From: a virus
Virus record (IMG/VR): IMGVR_UViG_3300023179_000057
Location: 27,655 to 91,654 of that record
Length of the DNA: 64,000 bases
Reading direction: 5' to 3' (one strand)
The notes under the pieces were generated by a model. That model did not search any database. It saw nothing but the letters and a program-made list of their open reading frames with translations, and was not told the origin of the DNA. How positions within the stretch are numbered: position 1 is the stretch's first letter; every line of letters starts with the position of its first letter. The position numbers were made by a program, and so were the translations under genes. Shown here piece after piece: positions 1 through 8,300 of this stretch.

Positions 1-1
1 A

Positions 2-292
2 CAAGCAAATCGTCAAGAATTCCTTGATGGTGGAGCACAGACACTAGGTAACTCACGTACAACTCGTGTACTTGGTGTAGATGTTCTTGAGGTTCCTTAC
101 TATCCTGCAGGTTATGTTGATTTAACATTCCCTCAGAACCGTGTATGGGGCTTCCAGAGAGACATCACTGTAAACCGTGAATACAAGCCAAAGAAAGACA
201 CAATTGAATACACAGTATTCGTACGCTTTGGTATTCAATGGGAAGAACTAGATGCAGTCGCATATGTTGACTCAGATAGCGCTGATTCCTAA
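2..292 (+). CDS. major capsid protein, C-terminal fragment
   Basis: The frame is open from the left edge of the window and ends at TAA 290-292, giving the last 96 residues of a larger protein. The fragment has the look of an HK97-fold capsid C-terminus: a stretch rich in beta strands (VLGVDVLEVPYYPAG, then a basic RDITVNREYKPKKD segment) and an FVRFGIQWEEL strand near the end. It is followed by a strong terminator and then head-tail connector genes, the usual position of the major capsid gene. Codons here often end in C (TAC, TTC, AAC), unlike the AT-rich codons of most neighbours, as expected of a very highly expressed gene. The assignment rests on position and general appearance; the N-terminus lies outside the window. 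Confidence 0.75.
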   Translation, partial: QANRQEFLDGGAQTLGNSRTTRVLGVDVLEVPYYPAGYVDLTFPQNRVWGFQRDITVNREYKPKKDTIEYTVFVRFGIQWEELDAVAYVDSDSADS

Positions 293-313
293 AATATAAC
301 AATCACGTACTAG

Positions 314-345
314 GGAGGGCGGTATAAAAACCGTCCTCCTTATTG
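314..345 (+). terminator. intrinsic terminator after capsid gene
   Basis: A 10-bp stem (GGAGGGCGGT 314-323 with ACCGTCCTCC 330-339, one G-T pair) closes a 6-nt loop and is followed by a T-rich run. It probably separates the abundant capsid transcript from the connector genes. Confidence 0.8.
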
Positions 346-354
346 TTATTCTGA

Positions 355-363
355 TGGTATAAT
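355..363 (+). promoter_or_regulatory. extended -10 promoter (TGgTATAAT)
   Basis: TG at 355-356, one spacer base, then TATAAT at 358-363, right after the capsid terminator and before the connector operon. A transcript starting about 7 nt downstream would include the AGGAG at 377-381 and the ATG at 386, supporting that start over the ATG at 368. Confidence 0.55.
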
Positions 364-385
364 TACAATGGAGTACAGGAGAATT

Positions 386-742
386 ATGAATACAACAATG
401 GAAGAATTATCAACTAAAAGTGTATTAGCATTAAAATCATATGCTAAAAAAAATAATATAGAGTTATTTGACGCAAGTACTAAACTTGAAATTTTGGAAA
501 TTATTGCTAGTTGGTTTCCACCAGAAAATAAAGAAGAGCGTGTAGAAGAAGCAGACAAGGCTGAAAACCTAATAAATAAGGTAGCCTTATACTCAGACAA
601 AAACCTTCACATGGATAACCTAGGCGCATTAAAAGTGGGGTATAACATAGTGTCAAAGGAGGCATCGGAAAAGTGGCTAACTCACAGGCTGGTACGAATA
701 GCATCACCTGAAGAATTAGCATCTTATTACCGTAAAGATTAA
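386..742 (+). CDS. head-tail connector region protein with SAP/HeH-like N-terminus
   Basis: A 118-aa protein. I chose ATG 386 because AGGAG lies 4 nt upstream; an in-frame ATG at 368 sits too close to the -10 box. Residues about 7-40 form a helix-extension-helix pattern (LSTKSVLALKSYAKKNNI...), as in SAP/Rho-N-like domains. The C-terminal part (VGYNIVSKEASEKWL, then a VRIASPEELASYY ending) is like small proteins that follow the capsid gene in many actinobacteriophages. It starts the connector operon and its stop overlaps the next ATG (TAATG). The exact role in the capsid or connector is inferred from position only. Confidence 0.55.
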   Translation: MNTTMEELSTKSVLALKSYAKKNNIELFDASTKLEILEIIASWFPPENKEERVEEADKAENLINKVALYSDKNLHMDNLGALKVGYNIVSKEASEKWLTHRLVRIASPEELASYYRKD

Positions 743-1743
743 TGTCAACAATACTCCGTTTACCACCATACCCGCTTTCTGTAACTTACAAAGTGCCAGA
801 TGAGACAGCAGACTATATTCTTGTTGTTGAAGATGTACCAGAACAAACAGAAATTGAAGAATTTATTAGCGGAGAATCTGGCTTAACATCATCATCAGAA
901 GGAACAATAACATTTGAACTAAGCGGAGACTTTATTAAATATGATAAGTCCTATGCAGTAACTATATACGAAGATATTAATGGAGAGCGTGGCGACATTG
1001 TAGTTGAAGATAACCTACAAATTGAACGACCATATGTAGATCCAACAGCGCTAGCAATTGCAAATGGTGAAACATCTGCAACAGATATTGCTAAATATAA
1101 AGAGTATGAGTCTTTGGCAAGAGCAATTATTGATACAATAGTTGATGGTTTTTATTACAAGCGCAAATATCTTGAAGTAGTTGGACAAGAAACGGATTAT
1201 ATTCCGCTTTGGGATAGAACACATAAAATATTAAAAGCATATGAAAATGCAGAACTAGTCTATGACATTGATGATGCAGATGGTCCAGCATTGGGAGACT
1301 ATAATTATTTAATTACTAAAGATAAGACTGCAATTACAAAAGACCCAGTACAGACAACAGACTCTCTTAATAGAGCAGAGAGACGTCCTTCAAGAATTCC
1401 TGTAGCGTCATCAGATTCATTTGCAATATTTGATACAGAAGATAGCGGAAATGTTCAAACTATCACTGCTGGTGTTGGATTTCCACAAGGCACAGATTAT
1501 ATTTTCTTAGTAGAAACAGGGTATAAAGTAGTTCCTATTGACATTCAAGATGCAACAAAGTTATTAATTAATGATATTAAATGTGGCAAACTAGACTATT
1601 ATAAGAGATATGTCAAAAACTACAGCACTGATCAATTTAAAATTGAGTACGACAAGAGAATGATTGAGGGTACTGGAAATATTATTGTAGACAAGATTTT
1701 GTCTAAATATGTTGATAATATTGTTCGTCCTGGAGTTTTATAA
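742..1743 (+). CDS. head-to-tail adaptor-like structural protein
   Basis: A 333-aa protein translationally coupled to the genes on both sides (TAATG junctions). The first about 110 residues look like a beta-rich domain. Residues about 115-180 are helical and include YKRKYLEVVGQETDYIPLW and a following HKILKAYENAEL helix, reminiscent of gp6-like head-tail connector proteins. The order capsid, adaptor, stopper, tail completion and terminator is the conserved one for long-tailed phages. The call depends mainly on gene order; no enzymatic motif is seen. Confidence 0.5.
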   Translation: MSTILRLPPYPLSVTYKVPDETADYILVVEDVPEQTEIEEFISGESGLTSSSEGTITFELSGDFIKYDKSYAVTIYEDINGERGDIVVEDNLQIERPYVDPTALAIANGETSATDIAKYKEYESLARAIIDTIVDGFYYKRKYLEVVGQETDYIPLWDRTHKILKAYENAELVYDIDDADGPALGDYNYLITKDKTAITKDPVQTTDSLNRAERRPSRIPVASSDSFAIFDTEDSGNVQTITAGVGFPQGTDYIFLVETGYKVVPIDIQDATKLLINDIKCGKLDYYKRYVKNYSTDQFKIEYDKRMIEGTGNIIVDKILSKYVDNIVRPGVL

Positions 1744-2192
1744 TGAACTCATGTGAAGTTACAGACTTTATGTATCCAATGAAGGCTGATGTATACTTTC
1801 CAATTCTTACACAAGGTGATTATGGTCAACCTAAAAAAGACTGGGTTTACGATAGAACAATAATCTGCAATGCAACACCAGTAGGTGGATTAGGAACAGA
1901 AGATATTAAGCCTGAAGCATTTTTACAATACGAAAATAAACTTATTGCAAGAACTCAAAATGATCCTAGACTATCTTCAAATAATGCAAATAATGCAACA
2001 ACAAATATACTTGTTACAAACGTAAGAGATGCAAGCGATAATATAATTTATAAAGAAACTGCTGGGCCAAGATCTGGCAGGGGAACAATTTATGAAATAG
2101 CAACAGTTGAGCCATTTACTGGCCCATTTGGATCTACGGAATATTATAAAATGTTGTGGCGTAGAACTGAAAATCAGACTGTAGGTGACTAA
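1743..2192 (+). CDS. head-tail stopper (head closure) protein
   Basis: A 149-aa protein whose start overlaps the previous stop. The N-terminal half has the pattern MKADVYFPILTQGDYGQPKKDW followed by DRTIICNA, typical of SPP1 gp16-like head closure proteins, which are small beta-barrels with an oligonucleotide-binding-like fold. The C-terminus continues with beta strands (YEIATVEPFTG...YYKMLWRR). It would plug the DNA channel and form the interface for the tail. It sits in the expected slot between adaptor and tail completion genes. Confidence 0.55.
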   Translation: MNSCEVTDFMYPMKADVYFPILTQGDYGQPKKDWVYDRTIICNATPVGGLGTEDIKPEAFLQYENKLIARTQNDPRLSSNNANNATTNILVTNVRDASDNIIYKETAGPRSGRGTIYEIATVEPFTGPFGSTEYYKMLWRRTENQTVGD

Positions 2193-2869
2193 TGATTGTC
2201 AATACAAATACCCTTTCTTTTACTAAACAAATGAATAATATTGTAAATTATTCTCTTGGATTTTTAGAAGGTGTAAATCGTGGTAAAAAAATATTTCTTG
2301 ATAAATTAGGTCTAGGCGTTATTCAATCTTTATCACAATATATAGATGTACAAGCAAGAGCAAATCCAAGCGCCTTACACCATGTTTATGAATGGAACCA
2401 AACTGGAAGTCCAAGTGCAAGATTGTTTGATTTAAGATACACAGTTAGTAATCTTGGATTATCTGTTGGATCTACCTTTAGACAATCAAGAAGTGTATCT
2501 GAAAATATGACAGCACCATTTTATGACAAAGCAAGAATTATGGAAAATGGTATTCCAGTTACAATTGCACCAACTAAATCAAAAGTATTAAAATTTAACG
2601 GTCCTAATGGAGAAGTATTTACAAGTAAACCAATTAAAGTAGAAAATCCAGGAGGAGATGCTGTATATAAAGGCTTTGAGTCTACCTTTGATGAATTTAT
2701 GACAAGATATTTTAAACAATCATTTTTAAGAGCATCTGGCTTGTATGACTATATTAAAAAACCAACACTATACAAAAAGAATCTTAAGGCTGGATCAAAA
2801 ATGGGAAGAAACAAAGGTATTGATACAGGATTTAAGTGGATTACTAATGCAACAATTGGGGTAGAATAG
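2192..2869 (+). CDS. HK97 gp10-like tail completion/neck protein
   Basis: A 225-aa protein that follows the stopper gene with a TAATG overlap. The N-terminal helix (VNYSLGFLEGVNRGKKIFLDKLG) followed by a region with LHHVYEWNQTGSPSARLFDL is the pattern seen in HK97 gp10/neck-type proteins. A long insertion at about 70-150 has beta character. The C-terminus is basic and glycine-rich (KAGSKMGRNKGIDTG). It probably joins the connector to the tail terminator. Confidence 0.5.
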   Translation: MIVNTNTLSFTKQMNNIVNYSLGFLEGVNRGKKIFLDKLGLGVIQSLSQYIDVQARANPSALHHVYEWNQTGSPSARLFDLRYTVSNLGLSVGSTFRQSRSVSENMTAPFYDKARIMENGIPVTIAPTKSKVLKFNGPNGEVFTSKPIKVENPGGDAVYKGFESTFDEFMTRYFKQSFLRASGLYDYIKKPTLYKKNLKAGSKMGRNKGIDTGFKWITNATIGVE

Positions 2870-2873
2870 AGTC

Positions 2874-3467
2874 ATGAGTTTATTAACAGATACTGGTTTT
2901 CCACCAACATTTTTAAATAGGTACGTTTTATCTGAATTAGCATTTTATGGGCTTGTTGCAGAATCAGACCTCGTTAATCCAACTCCTATGGTTCCAGCAC
3001 AATTTCCAACCAATATTGAAGACTTATATAATGACAGTATTCAAATAAGACAAACCGAAAGTCCAGTTCTTATTGTTTACGATAGACTTATGAGATTTAG
3101 GCCTACTCCATTTTATGCTCATAAAAGAGAGCAACTTATATACTTTATATATTCTACAGATGTAGGTAAATTGATAGACTCTGTACGTGTTATTTCAAAT
3201 GCCCTTGATCGTGAAGATGCTTCAGCCCAAGAAGTAAATTCTTATAATATTTCAAATCCAATATTAAATTCTGCTGGAGAGGTATCTATTCCATATAATA
3301 TTTATTTTCATAATACCAGGGTATACCAAGCAGATGAAAGCAGAGACGTAGCAGAACTAGCCTCAGCCAGAACCCTTTTTGTAAATAAATTAATTGTTGA
3401 GTATGATTATCACATAAGCAGCCCAATGACAATTAATGGGGTTTCCGTAAAGTCTAGATATACATAA
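2874..3467 (+). CDS. tail terminator protein
   Basis: A 197-aa protein starting 4 nt after the previous stop. It has an alternating helix-strand layout: an initial helix, PVLIVYDRLMRFRPTPFYAHKREQ and LIYFIYSTDVGKLIDSVRVIS, then strands near the C-terminus. The Y-S-x-D-x-x-K-L block is like tail terminator proteins that cap the tail tube after polymerisation. Its place directly before the tail tube gene supports the call. Confidence 0.55.
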   Translation: MSLLTDTGFPPTFLNRYVLSELAFYGLVAESDLVNPTPMVPAQFPTNIEDLYNDSIQIRQTESPVLIVYDRLMRFRPTPFYAHKREQLIYFIYSTDVGKLIDSVRVISNALDREDASAQEVNSYNISNPILNSAGEVSIPYNIYFHNTRVYQADESRDVAELASARTLFVNKLIVEYDYHISSPMTINGVSVKSRYT

Positions 3468-3474
3468 AAGGCGG

Positions 3475-3520
3475 TATAATTAAGTTTGAGGAAACACGCC
3501 AAACAACTTAATATACTTTA
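3475..3520 (+). promoter_or_regulatory. tail tube promoter region with leader stem
   Basis: Two possible -10 boxes are visible: TATAAT 3475-3480 and TATACT 3512-3517. Between them TTAAGT and ACTTAA can pair around AGGAAACACGCC, giving a leader stem. The tail tube ATG at 3539 has a good AGAGGTGA ribosome binding site. An own promoter fits a tail subunit needed in many copies. Confidence 0.4.
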
Positions 3521-3538
3521 TGAAAGAGGTGAAAGAAT

Positions 3539-4171
3539 ATGCCATATAGCCGTGGTACGTCAAACAACATTATCGTTGGTGCAGCAGCATTATTTATTGC
3601 TGATACAACTTTAACTCCAGGAACACTGGAGGCTTTTGATGCAAGCGAGTCTTTTAAAGACACACTTACAGACGAAGCAGATTACACTAACATAGGTTAT
3701 ACCATGAATGGTTTGGAATTACAATTCCAACCAGACTTCGGTGAAGTTCAGGTAGACCAAATCCTTGACGTTGCAAAACTATATAAGCAAGGTATGCAGG
3801 TTAATCTTGCAACCGCTTTTGCTGAAGCAACCCTAGAAAACTTGCTTCTTGCATTAGCATTTTCTGACGCACAACTTACAGGAAATAAAAACGCATCTAC
3901 AGGTCAAGCATTAAACTTGTCTGCAGGTGAACTTGGAGAATGTCCAGTAGAACGAGGAATCGTTGCAATTGGACCAGGAACTGGCGATTGCGATGCCTCT
4001 GATTCCGTTGAGCGTGTTTACACAGCATACCGTGCTCTATCAATTGAGAACGTAACTGTATCCGCAAAGCGTGACGAAGCGTCAATGTTTGAAGTTTCAT
4101 TCCGTTTACTTCCAGAAGATGCTTCAGGATCCTATGGTAAGATCGTAGATCGTACTTGGGGACAATCATAA
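3539..4171 (+). CDS. major tail tube protein
   Basis: A 210-aa protein set apart from its neighbours by an upstream promoter region and a strong downstream terminator. It has the usual tail tube features: an N-terminal strand (NNIIVGAAALFIAD), a middle region LELQFQPDFGEVQVDQILDVAKLYKQGMQVNLATAF where the strand-turn-helix of the tube fold is expected, and a C-terminal strand VSAKRDEASMFEVSFRLLPEDA. Codons frequently end in C or G (GAC, AAC, TAC), as in the capsid gene, which signals high expression. It polymerises into the tail tube on the tape measure. Confidence 0.7.
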   Translation: MPYSRGTSNNIIVGAAALFIADTTLTPGTLEAFDASESFKDTLTDEADYTNIGYTMNGLELQFQPDFGEVQVDQILDVAKLYKQGMQVNLATAFAEATLENLLLALAFSDAQLTGNKNASTGQALNLSAGELGECPVERGIVAIGPGTGDCDASDSVERVYTAYRALSIENVTVSAKRDEASMFEVSFRLLPEDASGSYGKIVDRTWGQS

Positions 4172-4193
4172 TCTAGTTTTAGATTAAACAAAG

Positions 4194-4222
4194 ACCCACC
4201 TTTAATTAGGTGGGTTTTTTGT
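4194..4222 (+). terminator. intrinsic terminator after tail tube gene
   Basis: A perfect 8-bp stem (ACCCACCT 4194-4201 with AGGTGGGT 4208-4215) with a 6-nt loop, followed by six T residues. Confidence 0.9.
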
Positions 4223-4248
4223 TTTGCCTATGATAGAATAGATAAATT

Positions 4249-4944
4249 ATGGCAACAACCGTTTATCAAAATAAAATAATAAAACTTATTGATGGTACAG
4301 AGTTAGAAATTATGCCATTAAAAATAAAATATTTGCGTGAATTTATGGAAGAATTTGAAAATGTTAAAAAGGCCAAAAATGATGATGAAGCAATAGAGTA
4401 TTTAGTAACTTGTGTAAAAGTTGCTATGAAACAATATTATCCAGAAATATCAGTAGAAAAGTCTGATGTAGAAGATGCTTTTGATATGCCAACCATATAT
4501 AAAATATTAGACGTTGCAGCAGGTATAAAAATAAATGATAAGTCAGAAGAAACTGTAAAAAATCAAGCCGAAGATAGTGGTTCCACATGGTCTGATTTAG
4601 ACTTAGCAAAAATAGAAGCAGAAGTATTTTTGCTGGGAATATGGAAAGATTACAAAGAATTAGAAGAGTCTTTATCTATGCCAGAATTAATGGCTACTCT
4701 TTCTAGCCGTAGAGAACTTGATTACGAAGAAAAAAAGTTTCTTGCTGCAATTCAGGGGGTAGATTTAGATAAACAATCTGGATCTTCACGAGGGCAGAAA
4801 GAATGGGAAGACATGAAGGCTAGAGTATTTAGTAAAGGAAAAACTAGTGATAGTAAAGACATCTTAGCACTTCAAGGACAAAATGCCAAGAAAGCAGGGT
4901 TTGGCATTGGCATGGGCCTAGAGTACGAAGATTTAACAAAATAA
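4249..4944 (+). CDS. tail assembly chaperone, long form (gpG-T-like)
   Basis: A 231-aa protein. Residues 1-100 (IKLIDGTELEIMPLKIKYLREFMEEF, MKQYYPEI, DMPTIYKILDVAAGIKI) are the tail assembly chaperone N-terminal domain. Residues about 115-231 form the second domain: DLAKIEAEVFLLGIWKDYKELEESLS, then SRRELDYEEKKFLAAIQGVDLD. In most phages this long product arises by a ribosomal frameshift at the end of the short gene; here it is one uninterrupted frame. No clear ribosome binding site precedes the ATG; a TATGAT at 4231-4236 may drive a very short leader. The short form is encoded separately at 5003-5332. Confidence 0.7.
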   Translation: MATTVYQNKIIKLIDGTELEIMPLKIKYLREFMEEFENVKKAKNDDEAIEYLVTCVKVAMKQYYPEISVEKSDVEDAFDMPTIYKILDVAAGIKINDKSEETVKNQAEDSGSTWSDLDLAKIEAEVFLLGIWKDYKELEESLSMPELMATLSSRRELDYEEKKFLAAIQGVDLDKQSGSSRGQKEWEDMKARVFSKGKTSDSKDILALQGQNAKKAGFGIGMGLEYEDLTK

Positions 4945-4969
4945 AATAATAAAAAATTAAGCATCACCG

Positions 4970-4978
4970 TGCTATAAT
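4970..4978 (+). promoter_or_regulatory. extended -10 promoter (TGcTATAAT)
   Basis: TG 4970-4971 and TATAAT 4973-4978 lie 25 nt upstream of the short chaperone ATG at 5003, in the gap between the two chaperone genes. This gives the short form its own promoter in addition to a strong ribosome binding site. Confidence 0.6.
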
Positions 4979-5002
4979 TGACATAACCTATAGGAGGAAA
5001 TA

Positions 5003-5332
5003 ATGACAACAACTACGTATGAGGAAAGTACCCTCACACTAATTGATGGCACAAAAATTACAGTACGTCCTCTAAAAATCTCTCTACTTCGTCCATTTAT
5101 GAAGAAGTTTGAGGGAGTGGGAGCAGTGGCGGAAGACAATGCAAAGTCTATGGATATTCTTATGGAATGTGTGCAGATTGCAATGAAACAATATAAGCCA
5201 GAACTCTCTGAAGACGTAAAAAAACTAGAGGAGAATATTGATCTCCCAACTGTTTACAAGATCGTAGAAGCAGCATCAGGTATCAAACTTGCCGAAGTTT
5301 CAGACGTTCTTGGCGTAACTATGGCCGAATAA
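5003..5332 (+). CDS. tail assembly chaperone, short form (gpG-like paralogue)
   Basis: A 109-aa paralogue of the N-terminal domain of the gene at 4249, sharing the blocks LIDGT, PLKI, FM..FE, IAMKQY.PE and LPTVYKIVEAASGIKL, and ending just after this domain. It has a near-perfect TAGGAGG ribosome binding site and its own extended -10 promoter. Codons are much more C/G-ended than in the long paralogue (ATC, CTC, GAC). All this suggests far higher expression than the long form, as expected for the gpG:gpGT ratio. Both forms would coat or deliver the tape measure protein encoded directly downstream. Confidence 0.7.
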   Translation: MTTTTYEESTLTLIDGTKITVRPLKISLLRPFMKKFEGVGAVAEDNAKSMDILMECVQIAMKQYKPELSEDVKKLEENIDLPTVYKIVEAASGIKLAEVSDVLGVTMAE

Positions 5333-5354
5333 TTTAAAAGAGGTGTGAAACTAA

Positions 5355-8300
5355 ATGGCTGATGTTAATGCTAATATTGACATTAATATTGATTCGTCTA
5401 ATGCATTAGCACAACTAAAAGCGTTACAACGTCAGATATCTCAGTTTCACACCTCAATAGCCAGATCAAGTGAAGCAGCAGCCCTTGCTCAAAAGGGATT
5501 ACAAAAAAATCTTTTAAATAGCATTAACGCCATCGGTGCATTTACTGCCGAGATGCGTACAGTTAGAACATCTGCAGAATCATTTACTGACTCATTAGAA
5601 AAAAATAAATTTTCAATGCGTGAGTACTTCCGCTATGCGGGAGCATCTACAAAAACTTTTGGAAGACTATTTAAATCTGAATTTGACACAATTGGCAAGG
5701 TAGCCGAAGAACGTGTAAAGAGATTACAAACTCAATATATTAAGATGGGCCGTGATACAAACGGTGCAATGAGAGCAATTGCTGTTATGCCAACACAATT
5801 GAACATGAATGATTATACAACTCAAGTTCAGATGGCAGCACAGAAACAAGCATTGTTCAATCAATTAATGAAACAAGGCTCTACCAATCTTTTAAATTTT
5901 GGTAAGAATACACAATGGGCTGGTCGTCAGTTAATGGTTGGTTTTACCTTGCCATTAATGGCAGTAGGTACAGCAGCCACTAAAACCTTTATGGACATGG
6001 AAGCACAGGCTCTTAGGTTTAGAAAAGTTTATGGAGATTTATTTACACCACAAGAAGAAACAAAACAAGTATTAGATAATATTACAGAATTAGGAAAGCA
6101 GTTTACTAAATATGGTGTAGCAGTTTCTACTACTGTCGGTTTGGCAGCAGAGGCTGCAGCAGCAGGCTTCCAAGGATTAGATTTACAACGTCAAACCACA
6201 GAAGCAACACGTCTTTCTATCCTTGGTCAAATTGATAGTCAAAAGGCACTTGAAACAACAATTTCTTTACAAAATGCTTTTGGCATGTCATCTGAAAAAT
6301 TAGCAGATGCGATTAACTTCTTAAACGCAGTAGAAAACCAAACCGTTGTATCTCTTGACGACATCACTACGGCTATTCCAAAAGTAGCCCCAGTTATTCA
6401 ACAATTAGGTGGCGATGTAAGAGATTTAACATTCTTTATGGCAGCCATGAAGGAAGGTGGTATTAATGCATCAGAAGGTGCTAACGCTTTAAAGTCTGGT
6501 CTTGCAGCATTGATCAATCCAACTAAAAAAGCATCTGAAATGCTTGCAGGATTTGGAATTAATGCAACCGCAATTGTTGAAAAAAATAAAGGAAATCTTA
6601 AGGCAACAGTAGTTGAATTTGCAAATGCACTTAATGCTTTAGATCCTCTATCAAGAGCAAGAGCAATTGAGCAGATGTTTGGAAAGTTCCAGTTTGCTCG
6701 TCTATCAACATTATTTGCTAACGTTGCAAAGGATGGCAATCAGGCTGCTCGTGTTCTTGATCTAGCAAATTCTTCAGTAGAAGAACTTTCTGCATTATCT
6801 GAACAAGAATTAGGAATGACTGCAGACTCTGCAATGAACAAGTTTAAGAAAACAGTTGAAGATCTTAAGGTTGCACTTGTTCCAGTTGGTCAAGCATTTT
6901 TAGAGGCTGTTACTCCAATTATTGATTTTGTTGGAAATGTTCTTGAAAGGTTTGCTAACCTATCTTCTGGAACAAAAAGATTAATTACCTTACTAACGGT
7001 TGGCATTGGTGCCGTTGGTCCAGTATTACTTATGACATTTGGTTTGCTTGCAAACGGTATAGCCAATATTATTAAACTATTTTTAACCCTTCGTGGAGGA
7101 TATCAAAGACTAACTGGACAAACACAAATATTGGGAGAGCAAACTCAATATATGACAAGCGAACAACTAGATGCAGCATCAGCAGCACATTCGCTTGATC
7201 AAACACACGCCAAACTAACACAAACATTTACAGCAGAAGCAACTGCTATTAATCAACTAATTCAAGCATACACATCAGCAGCAGGAGCAGCAAGAAATTT
7301 CGCAATGAATAATCCTGGAATGATGTTGCCAGGAAGAGGTGCTAAAAGACTAGCAAGCGGTATTGTTTCAGTTCCTGGACCAAAAGGAGCAGGGGATGTA
7401 GTTCCAGCAATGCTATCTCCAGGAGAAGCAGTTATTCCTACAGATATGGCAAAGAAGTATGCACCATTAATTAATGGAATGATTGCAGATAAAATTCCTG
7501 GATTCCAAGTTGGTAAAGGATTTAAGAATGCCACAATGTTCTTACCAGAAGGAATCAATACAGCAATGGGAGATCCTAGAGGTAGAGGTGTTTCAGCATC
7601 TGCAGTATCACAATATTTAGGTAGTGCTGGTGGTGGAGTTATGGGGCCATTGCTTGCAGTTATTGGAAGAGAAATTAAAGTTGGAATTAATAATCCTAAG
7701 TTTAAATCAGAATTTATTGAAGTAGCAAATCTTTTTACAAAAACAGCAACAGATGCTTTAAATCAATCTGGAAGAGAATTTATTAAAGATGCAGATCTAG
7801 AAGAAATAGTTGTTCCAGCACTTCGTGATGCAGCAAAAGGAATTAAAATTGCTGGAAAAGATATTGATGTTGCACTTGAAAATGCAATTAATCAAATTAG
7901 AACAGTAGGACCAGTTGGCGTTGGATCAGGATCTATGGGCGGAATTGGAAGAACTGCGCTTCCAGGATCTTACAGGGGAGCAAGAAAAGCAGCACAACAA
8001 TTTGCATTGTCACAAAATCCAGAAATGTTTCGTCAAACAGAACGTTTTTCACAAAGCAAAGGAAAAACATTAAAATCTTTTCAAACTTTAGACCCTATGC
8101 TAAATCAGTGGCAAGTTGCAACAATGTCACATATTACGACATCTATTACTGCAAGTGCAGAAGAATTAACAAGACAAATGACGCCATACCTTGGAGATGT
8201 TGGTGCAAAAGTAACAGAAGCAATTACAAAAAATGTTACAAGTGGAGCAATTAAACAAGCAAAAGTTGCATCTCCTTCAAGAGAAACAGAAATGGTTGGA

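Noticed and set aside
4900-5003. Programmed frameshift at the end of the long chaperone gene
   Set aside because: The long gene already has both domains and the downstream short gene has its own start signals; A-rich stretches near its end are explained by base composition.
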